Below, piece by piece: positions 25,892 to 34,729 of a stretch of DNA of 64,000 nucleotides. Position numbers and translations under genes: made by a program. Under the pieces are notes generated by a model. That model saw nothing but the letters and a program-made list of their open reading frames with translations. It searched no databases and was not told the DNA's origin. Position 1 is the first letter of the stretch. Every line of letters starts with the position of its first letter. This stretch comes from Streptomyces sp. NRRL F-2580 (lineage in GTDB: Bacteria; Actinomycetota; Actinomycetes; Streptomycetales; Streptomycetaceae), in the NCBI RefSeq assembly GCF_000720115.1, contig NZ_JOIR01000014.1, positions 124,001 to 188,000 of the forward strand, written 5' to 3'.

Positions 25892-27157
25892 ATGACCGCC
25901 GCCGACAGTGCGCCGCGAACGGCCCGCGTCCTCACCGGCTACCGCCCCGAGGACGGCTTCATGGCCGTGGAGCTGGACCCGCCTCCGGGCGAGTACGTAT
26001 GGCACGACGAGCACGCCGAGCAGCAGGAGCAGCGCTACGGCCCGGGTGCGGGCTACCACCAGTGGCTGGCAGTGGACGCACGCGACGGCGCCGTATGGTT
26101 CGGCGACATCGACTGGCGGGCCCCGTCCGAAGACCTCGGCAGCCAGCTCCCCGGCCTCCCCCGCAGGGCACTCGGCGACGGGGCCGTCCCGGCCTCCGGA
26201 AGCATGGTGCAGCTGCTCGGCCACCTGACCCATGACGAACAGCGCGGCTGCTCCTGGCGCTTCTTCACCGCTGAGGAACTGCACGCGCTCGCTCTGCGCA
26301 TACTCCCCGCCGTGCAGCGGCTCGTGGACTCCATCCACCGCATCGGACCGGACGACGAACTGGAGTGGTCGGCCGAGGCCGCCACCGCCTGGGACGACAT
26401 CGAGCAGGCCGCGACCCACACCTTCGACCCCTCCGGCGATCTCCGCTGGCCCAGGCTGCGCACGACACCGATCCCTGCCTGGCGTGTCGAGGTCGGCGCG
26501 TTCCTCGCCATGAACCCCGGTCTGTGCGATCCCTCCTGGGGCCTGGCCACGGACGCGGAACTCGATGCCTACGCCGACTACAGTCCCGAGAGCGGCTATG
26601 GCGGTGTACCGGGGCGGATGTGCCGCGCCGCCGACCGGCAGATCGAGGACGGTTTCACTTTCTACGGCCACCGTGCCGCCCTGTACGCCTACCGCGCGCA
26701 GGCGTGCGGCGACCGTGTTCCGACAGACGCCCGCGTCTGGCTGGAGACGACAGAGGCGGGTCGGGGCACCTGGGAGGCGGCCAAGCCCCCCGGGGCCACC
26801 CTCGCCGACGTCCCCGACTGCGTGCTGGCGGCCTTGGCCGAAGGGTTCCAGAACTCCGCGCACGAGGAGGGTCTGGTCCTGACGGGCCTGGACGCCCATC
26901 TGCGCCGGTTGCGCGCCGAGGAACGCTCCGCCGTCGACCAGCAGCTCGTCCGCGAAGCCGAGGAAGCCGAACGCCTCGAGAACATGCTCAAGGACTTCCG
27001 CGCGGCACGGAACCGCACCGTGACACGGATCCTGGCCTGGTCCGATGGGCGCAGCGACGGGGAAATCGCCCGCCTGGCGTCCATGCCCGACGACTACGTC
27101 AGCGACTGGCGGGCCCGCCTGACCGACGAACAGACGACGGCCACACCCGCAACCTAA
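25892..27157 (+). CDS. Unrecognised 421-residue acidic protein, island cargo
   Basis: I do not recognise a family. The protein is soluble and acidic with no signal peptide or membrane helix. Residues 1-110 look like one domain (VLTGYRPEDGFMAVELDPPPGEYVW ... WLAVDARDGAVWFGDIDW). The middle is rich in Trp and Asp with EEL-HALALRIL helices. Residues 330-385 are charged and probably coiled-coil (LRRLRAEERSAVDQQLVREAEEAERLENMLKDFR). The end, TVTRILAWSDGRSDGEIARLA, resembles a small HTH. ATG 25892 has GAGAGG ten bases before it. Codon use is normal for the host. It sits between the fadR promoter region and the att/tRNA, the position typical of recently gained cargo. Confidence 0.7.
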   Translation: MTAADSAPRTARVLTGYRPEDGFMAVELDPPPGEYVWHDEHAEQQEQRYGPGAGYHQWLAVDARDGAVWFGDIDWRAPSEDLGSQLPGLPRRALGDGAVPASGSMVQLLGHLTHDEQRGCSWRFFTAEELHALALRILPAVQRLVDSIHRIGPDDELEWSAEAATAWDDIEQAATHTFDPSGDLRWPRLRTTPIPAWRVEVGAFLAMNPGLCDPSWGLATDAELDAYADYSPESGYGGVPGRMCRAADRQIEDGFTFYGHRAALYAYRAQACGDRVPTDARVWLETTEAGRGTWEAAKPPGATLADVPDCVLAALAEGFQNSAHEEGLVLTGLDAHLRRLRAEERSAVDQQLVREAEEAERLENMLKDFRAARNRTVTRILAWSDGRSDGEIARLASMPDDYVSDWRARLTDEQTTATPAT

Positions 27158-27198
27158 AGCATGTGCGGCGAAGACGGGGCACCCGCTCCGCAGCCTCA

Positions 27199-27410
<212 letters not shown>

Positions 27411-27562
27411 ATACCCGCTGACCTGGGGTTTCCCCTGGCCGAACGCGCATGAGAACGATACCGCATTTCAGCGGGTGGTCGCGCGCACCTTTTCCGCTAC
27501 CGCTTCCACCGGTACCGCGTCGGCCACGTCCGCCGGTCCCGCGCCGTGCGGCGGGCCGCTTC

Positions 27563-27925
27563 TCAGCCCGACGTGCCGGTGAGCTCCGGATGGGCCGCGA
27601 TCAGCCGGTTCGGGGCGGCCTGGAGCCAGGAGTCGGTCAGGATGGAGCGCAGCTCGCTCGCGTCCGCCAGGGCCTTCAGGCGGATCCGGATCCAGGCGTA
27701 GTTGTCGTCGTGGCCCGGACGCACGAAGAACTTCTCCGGCTCCGCCGCGATCAGCGCGGCGCGGTCCTCCTTGGGGCACTTCACCCCGATCGAGGTGTCG
27801 TCGTCGGCGAGCGCGACGAAGATCTTCCCGCCGACCCGGAAGGTCGGCATGCCCCAGGCGAGCTTCTCGCTGCTGTCCGGGAGCGACAGCGCGATCAGGC
27901 GGACGTCCTGCGCGGTCGTGGCCAT
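27563..27925 (-). CDS. MmcQ/YjbR family protein
   Basis: 120-residue small alpha/beta protein of the MmcQ/YjbR (CyaY-like fold) family. It opens TAQDVRLIALSLPDSSEKLAWGMPTFRVGGKIFVALA and ends in DDNYAWIRIRLKALADASELRSILTDSWLQAAP, the conserved double-wing layout. Members are annotated as DNA-binding-like but function is unproven. ATG 27923-27925 is chosen because AGGAG lies about nine bases ahead; an in-frame start 60 bp upstream lacks one. It is upstream of the tRNA and just outside the island. Confidence 0.85.
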   Translation of the reverse strand: MATTAQDVRLIALSLPDSSEKLAWGMPTFRVGGKIFVALADDDTSIGVKCPKEDRAALIAAEPEKFFVRPGHDDNYAWIRIRLKALADASELRSILTDSWLQAAPNRLIAAHPELTGTSG

Positions 27926-27997
27926 CCCCGAGACTCCTCTCCAGCCACCGGTGAACCCTCGTCCGACGACCGTAGCCCCCGCCACCGACCCTCGCGC

Positions 27998-28672
27998 TCA
28001 CGCCCGCCGGTCCGCCGCGCGGTCCTGCGCCCGGCCCGCCTGCGCCCCGTCCACCTGCGCCCCGTCCACCTGCGCCCCGTCCGCCTGCGCCCGGTCCGCC
28101 TGCGCCCGGTCCGCCTGCGCTCCGTCCGCCTGCGCCCGGTCCTCCCGTGCGTGCACCAGCGCCACCAGCTCCGCGGCCAGCGCCTTGACGGTGGCGAGCC
28201 CCGCCGTCCCCCACCGCCGCGGCACCACGTCCACCGCGCACACCGTGCCCAGGACGATCCCGCGCCGGTCCGTGAGGGGCGCGCCCAGGTACGAGCGCAC
28301 CCCGCTCTCGTCGACGACCGCGTTGCCCGCGAAGCGCGCGAAGTCCCGTACGTCCTCCAGCACCAGCGCCCGCCGCCGGACCACCACGTAGGGGCAGTAG
28401 CCGTGGTCGCGGGCCAGGACCCGCGCCGGGTACCCGCCGGCCGGGGACTCGGCCGCGTGGTGCAGCCCGGCGAAGAACTGCCGTTCCTCGCCGATGAAGT
28501 TGACCCCGGAGTGCGGGGCTTCGAGCACGTCGGCGACCCGCCGCGCGAAGGCGTCCAGTTCGGCGTCCGTCCGCTCCCCCAGACCCAGCTCGCGCAGCCG
28601 GACGGCGCGCGCGGGTGCCTCCCGGTCCACCGGCGTGAGCAGCAGGTGTCCGGTCGATTCGTAGTACGTCAT
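27998..28672 (-). CDS. GAF-domain protein at the end of the conservon
   Basis: 224 residues with one GAF domain (about 30-175): DAFARRVADVLEAPHSGVNF, FFAGLHHAAES, DHGYCPYVVVRRRALVLEDV, YLGAPLTDRRGIVLGTVCAVD. The tail (about 180-224) is a run of AQADG/AQADR/AQVDG pentapeptides encoded by a 15-bp repeat. ATG 28670-28672 overlaps the CvnD stop as ATGA and has GGGGGAACC before it. GAF proteins bind small ligands such as cyclic nucleotides, haem or chromophores. Its coupling to the conservon suggests a role in the same signalling complex. Confidence 0.85.
   Translation of the reverse strand: MTYYESTGHLLLTPVDREAPARAVRLRELGLGERTDAELDAFARRVADVLEAPHSGVNFIGEERQFFAGLHHAAESPAGGYPARVLARDHGYCPYVVVRRRALVLEDVRDFARFAGNAVVDESGVRSYLGAPLTDRRGIVLGTVCAVDVVPRRWGTAGLATVKALAAELVALVHAREDRAQADGAQADRAQADRAQADGAQVDGAQVDGAQAGRAQDRAADRRA
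28024..28143 (-). repeat. 15-bp coding minisatellite in the GAF gene
   Basis: About seven tandem units of the CCTGCGCCCCGTCCG type (plus-strand view), encoding AQADG/AQVDG pentapeptides. The unit is a multiple of three, so copy-number change would keep the frame. Confidence 0.85.
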
Positions 28673-29325
28673 GGCGGTTCCCCCGACTCCGAAGACGAAG
28701 AGCTGACTGTGGCCGTGGCTGTGGCCCTGGCTGTGGCTGTGGCTGTGGCTGTGGACATGCAGAGGAGGTGGCGGACCAGGGCCGCCAGTGCGCCCGTACC
28801 CGAACTGGTCAGGCGCGCGTCGCACCGTACGACGGGCACCTCCGGCCCGAGCCCCACCGCTTCGCGGACCTCCTCGGGCGCGTAGCGGTGGCCGTCGTCG
28901 AACTCGTTGACGGCCACGATGAAGCCGATCCCGCGCCGCTCGAAGAAGTCCACGGCGGGGAAGCAGTCCTCGAGGCGGCGCGTGTCGGCGAGCACCACCG
29001 CCCCGAGCGCGCCCGCACACAGCTCCTCCCACAGGAACCAGAAGCGGTGCTGGCCCGGTGTGCCGAAGAGGTAGAGCACGTGGCGCTCGTCGAGGGTGAT
29101 CCGGCCGAAGTCGAGGGCGACGGTCGTGGTGGTCTTCGCCTCGACGCGGTGCGTCGGGTCGGCGGCCGAGCTGAGGTCACTGAGCAGTTCCTCGGTGCTC
29201 AGCGGTTCGATCTCGCTGACCGCGCCCACGAAGGTGGTCTTGCCCGCGCCGAAACCCCCCGCGACCAGGATCTTCAGGGTCGCGGGGGCCGCAGCGGGGG
29301 CTTCACAGGCGTTTTCGCAGGCCAT
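28669..29325 (-). CDS. cvnD: Conservon GTP/ATP-binding protein (CvnD type)
   Basis: 218-residue small GTPase-like protein of the Streptomyces conservons. Walker A is AGGFGAGKTTFVGAVSEI. Switch-like region EAKTTTTVALDFGRI, then LYLFGTPGQHRFWFLWEEL (G3, with GTPGQ) and IVAVNEFDD (G4, in place of NKxD). After residue 190 comes a low-complexity tail of Ala-Thr repeats and serines, encoded by a GGCTGT hexamer tract. CvnD proteins cycle nucleotides and interact with the kinase-like CvnA complex at the membrane. It overlaps cvnC by 23 bp and the GAF gene by 4 bp. Confidence 0.93.
   Translation of the reverse strand: MACENACEAPAAAPATLKILVAGGFGAGKTTFVGAVSEIEPLSTEELLSDLSSAADPTHRVEAKTTTTVALDFGRITLDERHVLYLFGTPGQHRFWFLWEELCAGALGAVVLADTRRLEDCFPAVDFFERRGIGFIVAVNEFDDGHRYAPEEVREAVGLGPEVPVVRCDARLTSSGTGALAALVRHLLCMSTATATATARATATATVSSSSSESGEPP
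28707..28755 (-). repeat. GGCTGT hexamer tract in cvnD
   Basis: Seven or eight imperfect copies of the 6-bp unit, encoding the (TA)n tail of CvnD. In-frame, so expansion changes only tail length. Confidence 0.8.
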
Positions 29326-29722
29326 CGAGGACCGCCCTCAGGAGTGACTGGTCGGTGGCGGCGAACCCGTCGCCGCCGATGCCGGGGAATCGCGGTGCCT
29401 GCGCCATGACGGCCCCGTGTTCCATCAGATCGGACAGCAGCACCTTCACCACCGCGGCCGGCAACCTCAGCTGCCCGGCCACCTCGGCGACGGTGACCGC
29501 GGCCGCGCCGGCGCAGAGCCGTAGCACGAGGGTGTGCTCGGCCCCGAGCGGGATGCGCGGGCGCACGCCGGTCGCGGTCACCAGCGAGAGCAGGTCGAGC
29601 GCGACGCCGGGCCGGGTCCGCCCGCCGCTGGCGGTGTACGGGCGCATGACCCGGCCCGCCGAGTCGTCGAGCCACGGTGTGTCCCGCCCCTTCGCGTACG
29701 CCCCCGTGGCGCGGACCCTCAT
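29303..29722 (-). CDS. cvnC: Conservon DUF742 protein (CvnC type)
   Basis: 139 residues. Typical DUF742 order: RPYTASGGRTRP near residue 27, then LDLLSLVTATG, RLCAGAAAVTVAEVAGQLRLPAAVVKVLLSDLMEHGAV (a winged-helix-like segment) and DQSLLRAVLDGLRKRL at the end. CvnC proteins form part of the conservon complex and may bind nucleic acid or the GTPase. It overlaps cvnB by 4 bp (ATGA) and cvnD by 23 bp. Confidence 0.93.
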   Translation of the reverse strand: MRVRATGAYAKGRDTPWLDDSAGRVMRPYTASGGRTRPGVALDLLSLVTATGVRPRIPLGAEHTLVLRLCAGAAAVTVAEVAGQLRLPAAVVKVLLSDLMEHGAVMAQAPRFPGIGGDGFAATDQSLLRAVLDGLRKRL

Positions 29723-30153
29723 CGCTCCGGGTCGGCGGTGGGCCGCCGCGGCGGGGCCGCCAGGTACGGACGGACGCTCTTGACCAGCATCGCCATCTCG
29801 TAGCCGAGCACCCCGGCATCGGCCTCGCGGTCGGCGAGTACGGCCAGACAGGTCCCGGATCCGGCCGCGGAGACGAAGACGAGCGCGGTGTCGAGCTCGA
29901 CGACGACCTGCCGTACCTCCGCGCCGGCGCCGAACCGGGAGCCCGCGCTGCGGCCCAGCGAGTACAGGCCGGAGGCGAGGGCCGCCAGGTGGTCGGCGCT
30001 GTCGGCGTCCAGGCCGTGCACGCAGGTGACGAGGCCGTCAGCGGTGAGGAGTACGGCGCTGCGCGTGTACGGCACGCGCTGCACCAGGCCGCTGAGCAGC
30101 CAGTCGAGGTCCGAGAGCCGGGTGCCGGTCTTCGTCGCCACTTCGCCGCCCAT
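29719..30153 (-). CDS. cvnB: Conservon roadblock/LC7 protein (CvnB type)
   Basis: 144 residues of roadblock/LC7 fold: LSDLDWLLSGLVQRVPYTRS, AVLLTADGLVTCVHGLDADSADHLAALASGLYSLG and VRQVVVELDTALVFVSAAGSGTCLAVLA. These are regulatory partners of small GTPases. Start choice: ATG at 30151-30153 has AAGGAG nine bases upstream. An ATG at 30190-30192 overlaps the cvnA stop as ATGA, in the operon's usual style, and would add 13 residues; either is possible. Confidence 0.9.
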   Translation of the reverse strand: MGGEVATKTGTRLSDLDWLLSGLVQRVPYTRSAVLLTADGLVTCVHGLDADSADHLAALASGLYSLGRSAGSRFGAGAEVRQVVVELDTALVFVSAAGSGTCLAVLADREADAGVLGYEMAMLVKSVRPYLAAPPRRPTADPER

Positions 30154-30188
30154 GGGGGTGTGCTCCTTGCTGAGGTGAGGTGTCGGGG

Positions 30189-33107
30189 TCATAGCTGGTT
30201 CTCCGACTGGGCGAGGCCGAAGCCCCGTTGGAAGGCGGCCATCAGGCCCGGATCGTGCAGTGGCTGCTCGGCGTCCGCAGGCGGCCGCGGTACGGGGGCC
30301 TCGCGCAGCTGCGGTGCCAGGTGCTGCTGCGCCCGCCGCCGGGGCAAAGCGGGCCGCTCCTCCCCGACCTCGGGCTCGCCGCCCCGCTGCAGGGGCAGCA
30401 ACCCGGCCGCCTCCCCGCCGCGCGGCCCACCCCGCGCCCGCACAGCACCCCCGGCCCAGGTCTCACCCCCGGCGCCCGGAGCCGCTCCGTCTCGGGGCAC
30501 GGGCCCGTCCGGGGCTTCGGCCCCCGGGCCCGTCACGGCCCCGGCCGAAGCCGGATCCTCCGCCATCGCCGAGGCGCCAGCCCCGGTCCCGTCGTCCGGC
30601 CCCGAGGGGGCGGGGGCCACGGGTCCGCCCCAAGGCTCGGCCGAGGCCGAATCCACACCGCCCGGAGCGGCTCCGTCCCGGGGCGGGGGCGGGGCCGCGG
30701 CCGGGGCCCCGGGCCCGGACCGGGCCCAAGGCTCGGCTGAAGCCGCATCCGCATCTCCCGGACCTGCTCCGCCCCAGGGCACGAGCCCCGGCCGGAGCCC
30801 GCCCGGGGTGTCAGCCCAAGGCTCGGCCACCGAGCCGGTCACGGCCGTGGAGGAAGCCGGGTCCTCCGCACCCGGCGCGGGCACGGCCATCGCCGAGGCG
30901 CCCGCCCAGGACTCGGCAGCAGCGGACGTCGGCGCAGACGCCAAGGGGGGCACGGCCCCTGTCCCGGGTCCGGCAGAAGCCGGAGACCCCGGTCCGGTCA
31001 CGGCCGTGGCCGAAGCCGGGTCCCCCGCTCCCCGAACGGGGAGCCGAGCAGGTGCCGCAGGGGCCGAGGCCCCAGCCCCGTCACCGGCCGAGCCGTCAGC
31101 GGCCTCGGACCAGGCCGTGGGCTCGTCCCTGGCAACAGACCAGTGGCCGGTCTCCGGCACCGGCTCGGCGCCCGTCCCGGCCCCGGCCGAAACCGGGTCC
31201 CACGCTCCCCGAGTCGGGAACGGCGCGGGTGCGGCCCAGTCCTCGGCGGAGCCCGCCGTGCCTGTTGCCGCGACGGCCTCGGGCCACGCTGAGTGCCCGT
31301 CCCCGGGCACGGCCCGGGGCCAGGAACCGGCCTCCGGCGCGGGCATCGACGCGGCCTCGGCCCCGGCCGAAGCCGGGTCCCCCGCACCCCGCGCGGCCTC
31401 GGGCCAAGGCTCGGCACCCGGGTCGGGCACGGCCTCGGACGAAGCCTGATCCCCCGCACCCGGCGCGGGCATCGACGCGGGCTCGGCCCAGGCCTTGGCA
31501 CCCGGGCCGGTCACGGCCGTGGCCGAAGCCGGATCCCCCGTACCCCGCGCCGGGAGCGGCGCGGCCTCGGGCCAGGGATCGGCCCCGGCCGGAGCCGGGT
31601 CCCCGGCATCCGGCGCGGGCTCGGACCAGGCCTCGGGGGCCGGCGCGGGCTTGGGCCGGGGGGGCGCCGCAGCGTCGGGCTCGGGGTCGCGTGGGGGTGG
31701 GACGGCCCGGGTGGGTGGGCCCGAGCGCGGTGCGGGAACCGCCAGGGGCGGCGGGCCCGGTGCGATGTCCGGGGCGGCCGGGGCGCGTTGTGGGGTCGCG
31801 GGCCAGGGCTGCGGCGCGGGAACCCGTTCCAGGCGGGGGGCCGACCGGGGCTCGCCCGTGCCCCACGAGGTCGGCCGGGAGCCGCCCGCCGCGTCGGCGG
31901 CGCTCGGCGCCTCCGCGCCCAGCAGCTCCTGCGGCAGCACCAGCACGGCGAGCACGCCGCCGTAGATGTTGGACTTGAGCTCGACGGCGATCCCGTGCCG
32001 GCGGGCCAGCGCCGACACGACGAACAGCCCGATCCGCCCGTCCGCGAGCAGGTGCCGGACGCTGATCTGGTCGGGGTCCCCGAGCAGGGCGTTCATCCGG
32101 TGCTGTTCCTCCACCGGCATGCCCAGCCCCCGGTCCTCCACCTCGACCGCGATCCCCGCGGTGACCCGCTCGGCGCGCAGCACGACATCGGTGTCGGGCG
32201 CGGAGAACACCGTGGCGTTCTCGACCAGTTCGGCCAGCAGGTGCACCACGTCCGCGACGGCGTGTCCGCGGACGCTGCCACCGGCCGGGGGCACGACCTT
32301 GACCCGGGTGTACTGCTCGACCTCCGCGACCGAGGAGCGGAGCACCTCGCTCAGGTCGATCGGCCGTGTCCACTGGCGGCGGGAGGCGGCCCCGCCCAGC
32401 ACGGCGAGGTTCTCGGCGTGCCGGCGGATCCGGGTGGCGAGGTGGTCGACGTGGAAGAGCTCCTTGAGCAGGTCCGGGTCCTCGACCGTGTCCTCCAGCT
32501 CGTCGAGGAGCGCGATCTCCCGGTGCACGAGGGATTGCAGGCGACGCGCGAGGTTGACGAAGACCTCGACCGTGCGCTCGCTGTCGGACGGCGTGGCCGG
32601 TCCGGCCAGCCGTACGAGGGTCGCGTGCGCCTGTTCCCGGGCGCCCCGCAGCTCCTGCGAGAGCAGCCAGAACTCGTCCACGCCGGCCGGATCGCCCCCG
32701 ACGAGCGGCCCGGTCGGCCCGCCCCGCACCGGGCGGGGCGGGGTCTCGCCCCGTTCCAGCAGGTCGGCGGCGGTACGCAGCTCCTGGCGGCCGCGCACGC
32801 TGGAGCGGCGCAGCGCCTCGCAGCGGTCCCGTACGGCCTTGGCCCCGCGCTGGGCTCCGAGCAGGGCCGCGGCGAGGGCCCCGACCACCAGCAGGGCACA
32901 GCCCGTGAGCACCGGCCAGAGCCGGGCGTCGCGGTCGCCCGCACCCCCGCCGAGCTGGAGGGTGAAGATCACCGCGGCGGCCCCGCTGAGCCCGGCGGCC
33001 AGCGTGGGCAGGACGGCGGCGCGCACCAGCTGGGGCCGTATCTGCCGGCCGGGACCGGTGACGGCGTGTCTCGACGGGGCGTGGCGGGCGGCGCGGAGTC
33101 CGGACAT
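30189..33107 (-). CDS. cvnA: Conservon sensor histidine-kinase-like protein (CvnA type) with very long tail
   Basis: 972-residue membrane sensor. Two membrane helices (about residues 31-51 and 65-86) with a very short external loop. A helical linker leads to the H-box-like segment LFHVDHLATRIRRHAENLAVLGG, then HATPase motifs: HLLAELVENATVFS (N box), VEDRGLGMP (G1) and GRIGLFVVSALARRHG (G2). The folded part ends near 430. The last 540 residues are a Pro/Ala/Gly-rich disordered tail with degenerate repeats of DPAS-x-x-AVTGPGAE. No receiver domain or partner response regulator is nearby, as usual for conservons. ATG 33105-33107 has GAGG six bases upstream. First gene of cvnABCD plus the GAF gene. 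Confidence 0.93.
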   Translation of the reverse strand: MSGLRAARHAPSRHAVTGPGRQIRPQLVRAAVLPTLAAGLSGAAAVIFTLQLGGGAGDRDARLWPVLTGCALLVVGALAAALLGAQRGAKAVRDRCEALRRSSVRGRQELRTAADLLERGETPPRPVRGGPTGPLVGGDPAGVDEFWLLSQELRGAREQAHATLVRLAGPATPSDSERTVEVFVNLARRLQSLVHREIALLDELEDTVEDPDLLKELFHVDHLATRIRRHAENLAVLGGAASRRQWTRPIDLSEVLRSSVAEVEQYTRVKVVPPAGGSVRGHAVADVVHLLAELVENATVFSAPDTDVVLRAERVTAGIAVEVEDRGLGMPVEEQHRMNALLGDPDQISVRHLLADGRIGLFVVSALARRHGIAVELKSNIYGGVLAVLVLPQELLGAEAPSAADAAGGSRPTSWGTGEPRSAPRLERVPAPQPWPATPQRAPAAPDIAPGPPPLAVPAPRSGPPTRAVPPPRDPEPDAAAPPRPKPAPAPEAWSEPAPDAGDPAPAGADPWPEAAPLPARGTGDPASATAVTGPGAKAWAEPASMPAPGAGDQASSEAVPDPGAEPWPEAARGAGDPASAGAEAASMPAPEAGSWPRAVPGDGHSAWPEAVAATGTAGSAEDWAAPAPFPTRGAWDPVSAGAGTGAEPVPETGHWSVARDEPTAWSEAADGSAGDGAGASAPAAPARLPVRGAGDPASATAVTGPGSPASAGPGTGAVPPLASAPTSAAAESWAGASAMAVPAPGAEDPASSTAVTGSVAEPWADTPGGLRPGLVPWGGAGPGDADAASAEPWARSGPGAPAAAPPPPRDGAAPGGVDSASAEPWGGPVAPAPSGPDDGTGAGASAMAEDPASAGAVTGPGAEAPDGPVPRDGAAPGAGGETWAGGAVRARGGPRGGEAAGLLPLQRGGEPEVGEERPALPRRRAQQHLAPQLREAPVPRPPADAEQPLHDPGLMAAFQRGFGLAQSENQL

Positions 33108-33320
33108 CGGCGTCCTCGGTACGTTCGGTACGTGGGGCCCGGCCCCCAGCGTTCCGGGGCCCGGTGTTGATCACCGGATACCCACGCTAGACCCCGCCGT
33201 CCCGCCCCGGAACGCCAGTTGGGGACTTCGAGGGGGTGCTTCCCGCTCCCGGTGGAGCGCTCGTACAACCGCCCGAATGCGCCGCCCGCCCCGCCGCCGC
33301 CGGGACGGGCGGCGGTGACG

Positions 33321-34526
33321 TCAGGACCCGACGGCCTCGGTCTCCTCGCGGGTCACGGCCCGCGGCCGCTCCTCCACGGTGACCGGGCTGGGGACCGCGG
33401 CCGGGGCGGTGACCGCGCCGCCCGCGACGAACGGCCGCCACCACGGCTGCGCCGGAGCCTCGTCGGCGCCCGGCTCGAACGGCTGGCCCGGGATCGGCAG
33501 AGCGATGGCCGCTCCGGCCCCCTCGGCCGCGGCCAGCGTGCCCTCGCCTGGCTCGTCCCACGAGTGCAGGGCCAGGTTGAAGGTGCCCCAGTGGATCGGC
33601 AGCATCGTTCCGTGCGGGGCGCCGCCCTGGAGGTCGAGGTGGGCGCGCATGCCCTCCTCGGGGGTCATGTGGATGTCGGGCCAGTACTCCGAATACGCGC
33701 CGATCTGGATCATCGTGGCGTCGAAGGGCCCGTGCTCGGCGCCGATCTCCTCGAAGCCGGAGAAGTAGCCGGTGTCCCCGCTGTGGTAGATCCGGTGCTC
33801 GTCGCCCGCGACGACCCAGGAGGCCCAGAGGGTGTGCTGCTGGTTGCGCAGGCCGCGGCCGCAGAAGTGCCGGGCGGGGGTGGCCGTGAGGGAGAGACCG
33901 GCGATCTTGGTGGTCTCGTTCCAGTCCAGCTCACGCAGCCGGTCGGGGGACACGCCCCAGCGCTCCAGGTGCGCGCCGACGCCGAGCGGGACGGCGAAGA
34001 CCGTGTCCGTACCGGCCAGGGCCTTGATGGTGGGCAGGTCGAGGTGGTCGTAGTGGTCGTGCGAGATGACCACGACGTCGACGTCGCCCAGCGAGGCCAG
34101 CGGAACGGGCACGGGGTGCAGCCGCTTGGGACCGGCGAAGGGGAAGGGGGAACACCGCTCGCCCCACACCGGGTCGAACAGCACCCGGCGGCCGTCGATC
34201 TCCGCGAGCACGCTGGAGTGGCCCATCCAGGTCAGCCGCAGACCGCTCGCCGGCGGCTTCGCCAGCTCCGCGAGGGTGGTCGGGTACACGGGGATGGGCG
34301 CGGCGGGACCGCGCCGAACCCGCTGCTCCCGGTGGAAGTAGATCTTGGCGAACTCCGCCATCGAGCCCGCGGGCCTGTTCCGGGCACCGACCGGATTCTG
34401 GAAGACGCCGTCGGCGAAGTTCGGCGAGCGACGGATGCGCTCCAGCCGGGCACCGGACGGGTCCGCGCCGAAGGCTTCGGGCCGCAGGGCACGCAGCCGG
34501 GGACGCAGGGGACGGGAGCCGGTCAA
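33321..34526 (-). CDS. Metallo-beta-lactamase-fold hydrolase, NAPE-PLD/UlaG-like
   Basis: 401 residues. N-terminal stretch RRSPNFADGVFQNPV is characteristic of NAPE-PLD-like proteins. The metal site is complete: SHDHYDHLD (HxHxDH), RHFCGRGL, SGDTGYFSGF and MLPIHWGTF. TWMGHSSVLAEIDG begins the hydrolase domain. The C-terminal 55 residues are an extra Pro/Ala/Glu tail. Members hydrolyse phospholipid-like or lactone substrates. TTG at 34524-34526 is the best start because GGAGG precedes it and no ATG or GTG fits; the start is the least certain part. Confidence 0.87.
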   Translation of the reverse strand: MTGSRPLRPRLRALRPEAFGADPSGARLERIRRSPNFADGVFQNPVGARNRPAGSMAEFAKIYFHREQRVRRGPAAPIPVYPTTLAELAKPPASGLRLTWMGHSSVLAEIDGRRVLFDPVWGERCSPFPFAGPKRLHPVPVPLASLGDVDVVVISHDHYDHLDLPTIKALAGTDTVFAVPLGVGAHLERWGVSPDRLRELDWNETTKIAGLSLTATPARHFCGRGLRNQQHTLWASWVVAGDEHRIYHSGDTGYFSGFEEIGAEHGPFDATMIQIGAYSEYWPDIHMTPEEGMRAHLDLQGGAPHGTMLPIHWGTFNLALHSWDEPGEGTLAAAEGAGAAIALPIPGQPFEPGADEAPAQPWWRPFVAGGAVTAPAAVPSPVTVEERPRAVTREETEAVGS

Positions 34527-34617
34527 AGCGCCTCCAGGGAGGATGGAGTAAGGGGTGGTCGTCTCTCTACGACCATCCCAACGCACACCGGCCCCGAAGG
34601 ATTCCGCTGACCGCCCC

Positions 34618-34672
34618 CGTCCCTGTCCCGTCCCTGTCCCGTCCCTGTCCCGTCCCTGTCCCGTCCCTGCCC
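34618..34672. repeat. 11-bp intergenic tandem repeat
   Basis: Five copies of CGTCCCTGTCC (last one CGTCCCTGCCC), between the metallo-hydrolase start and the SGNH stop. No coding or hairpin potential seen. A slippage-generated tract. Confidence 0.9.
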
Positions 34673-34729
34673 CCCTGCCGTCCCTTCTGTCCCCCCGTCC
34701 CCGTCCGCGTCCCGCCCGCGTTCGAACGG

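Noticed and set aside
28707..28755. Hexamer tract considered as a CRISPR-like or origin repeat
   Set aside because: No spacers, no regular palindromes; it simply encodes a Thr-Ala tail within cvnD.
29677..33170. Several 300- to 600-residue plus-strand open frames across the conservon kinase
   Set aside because: They are Pro/Arg/Ala low-complexity translations of the antisense of cvnA's repetitive tail; no start with a ribosome site and no family.
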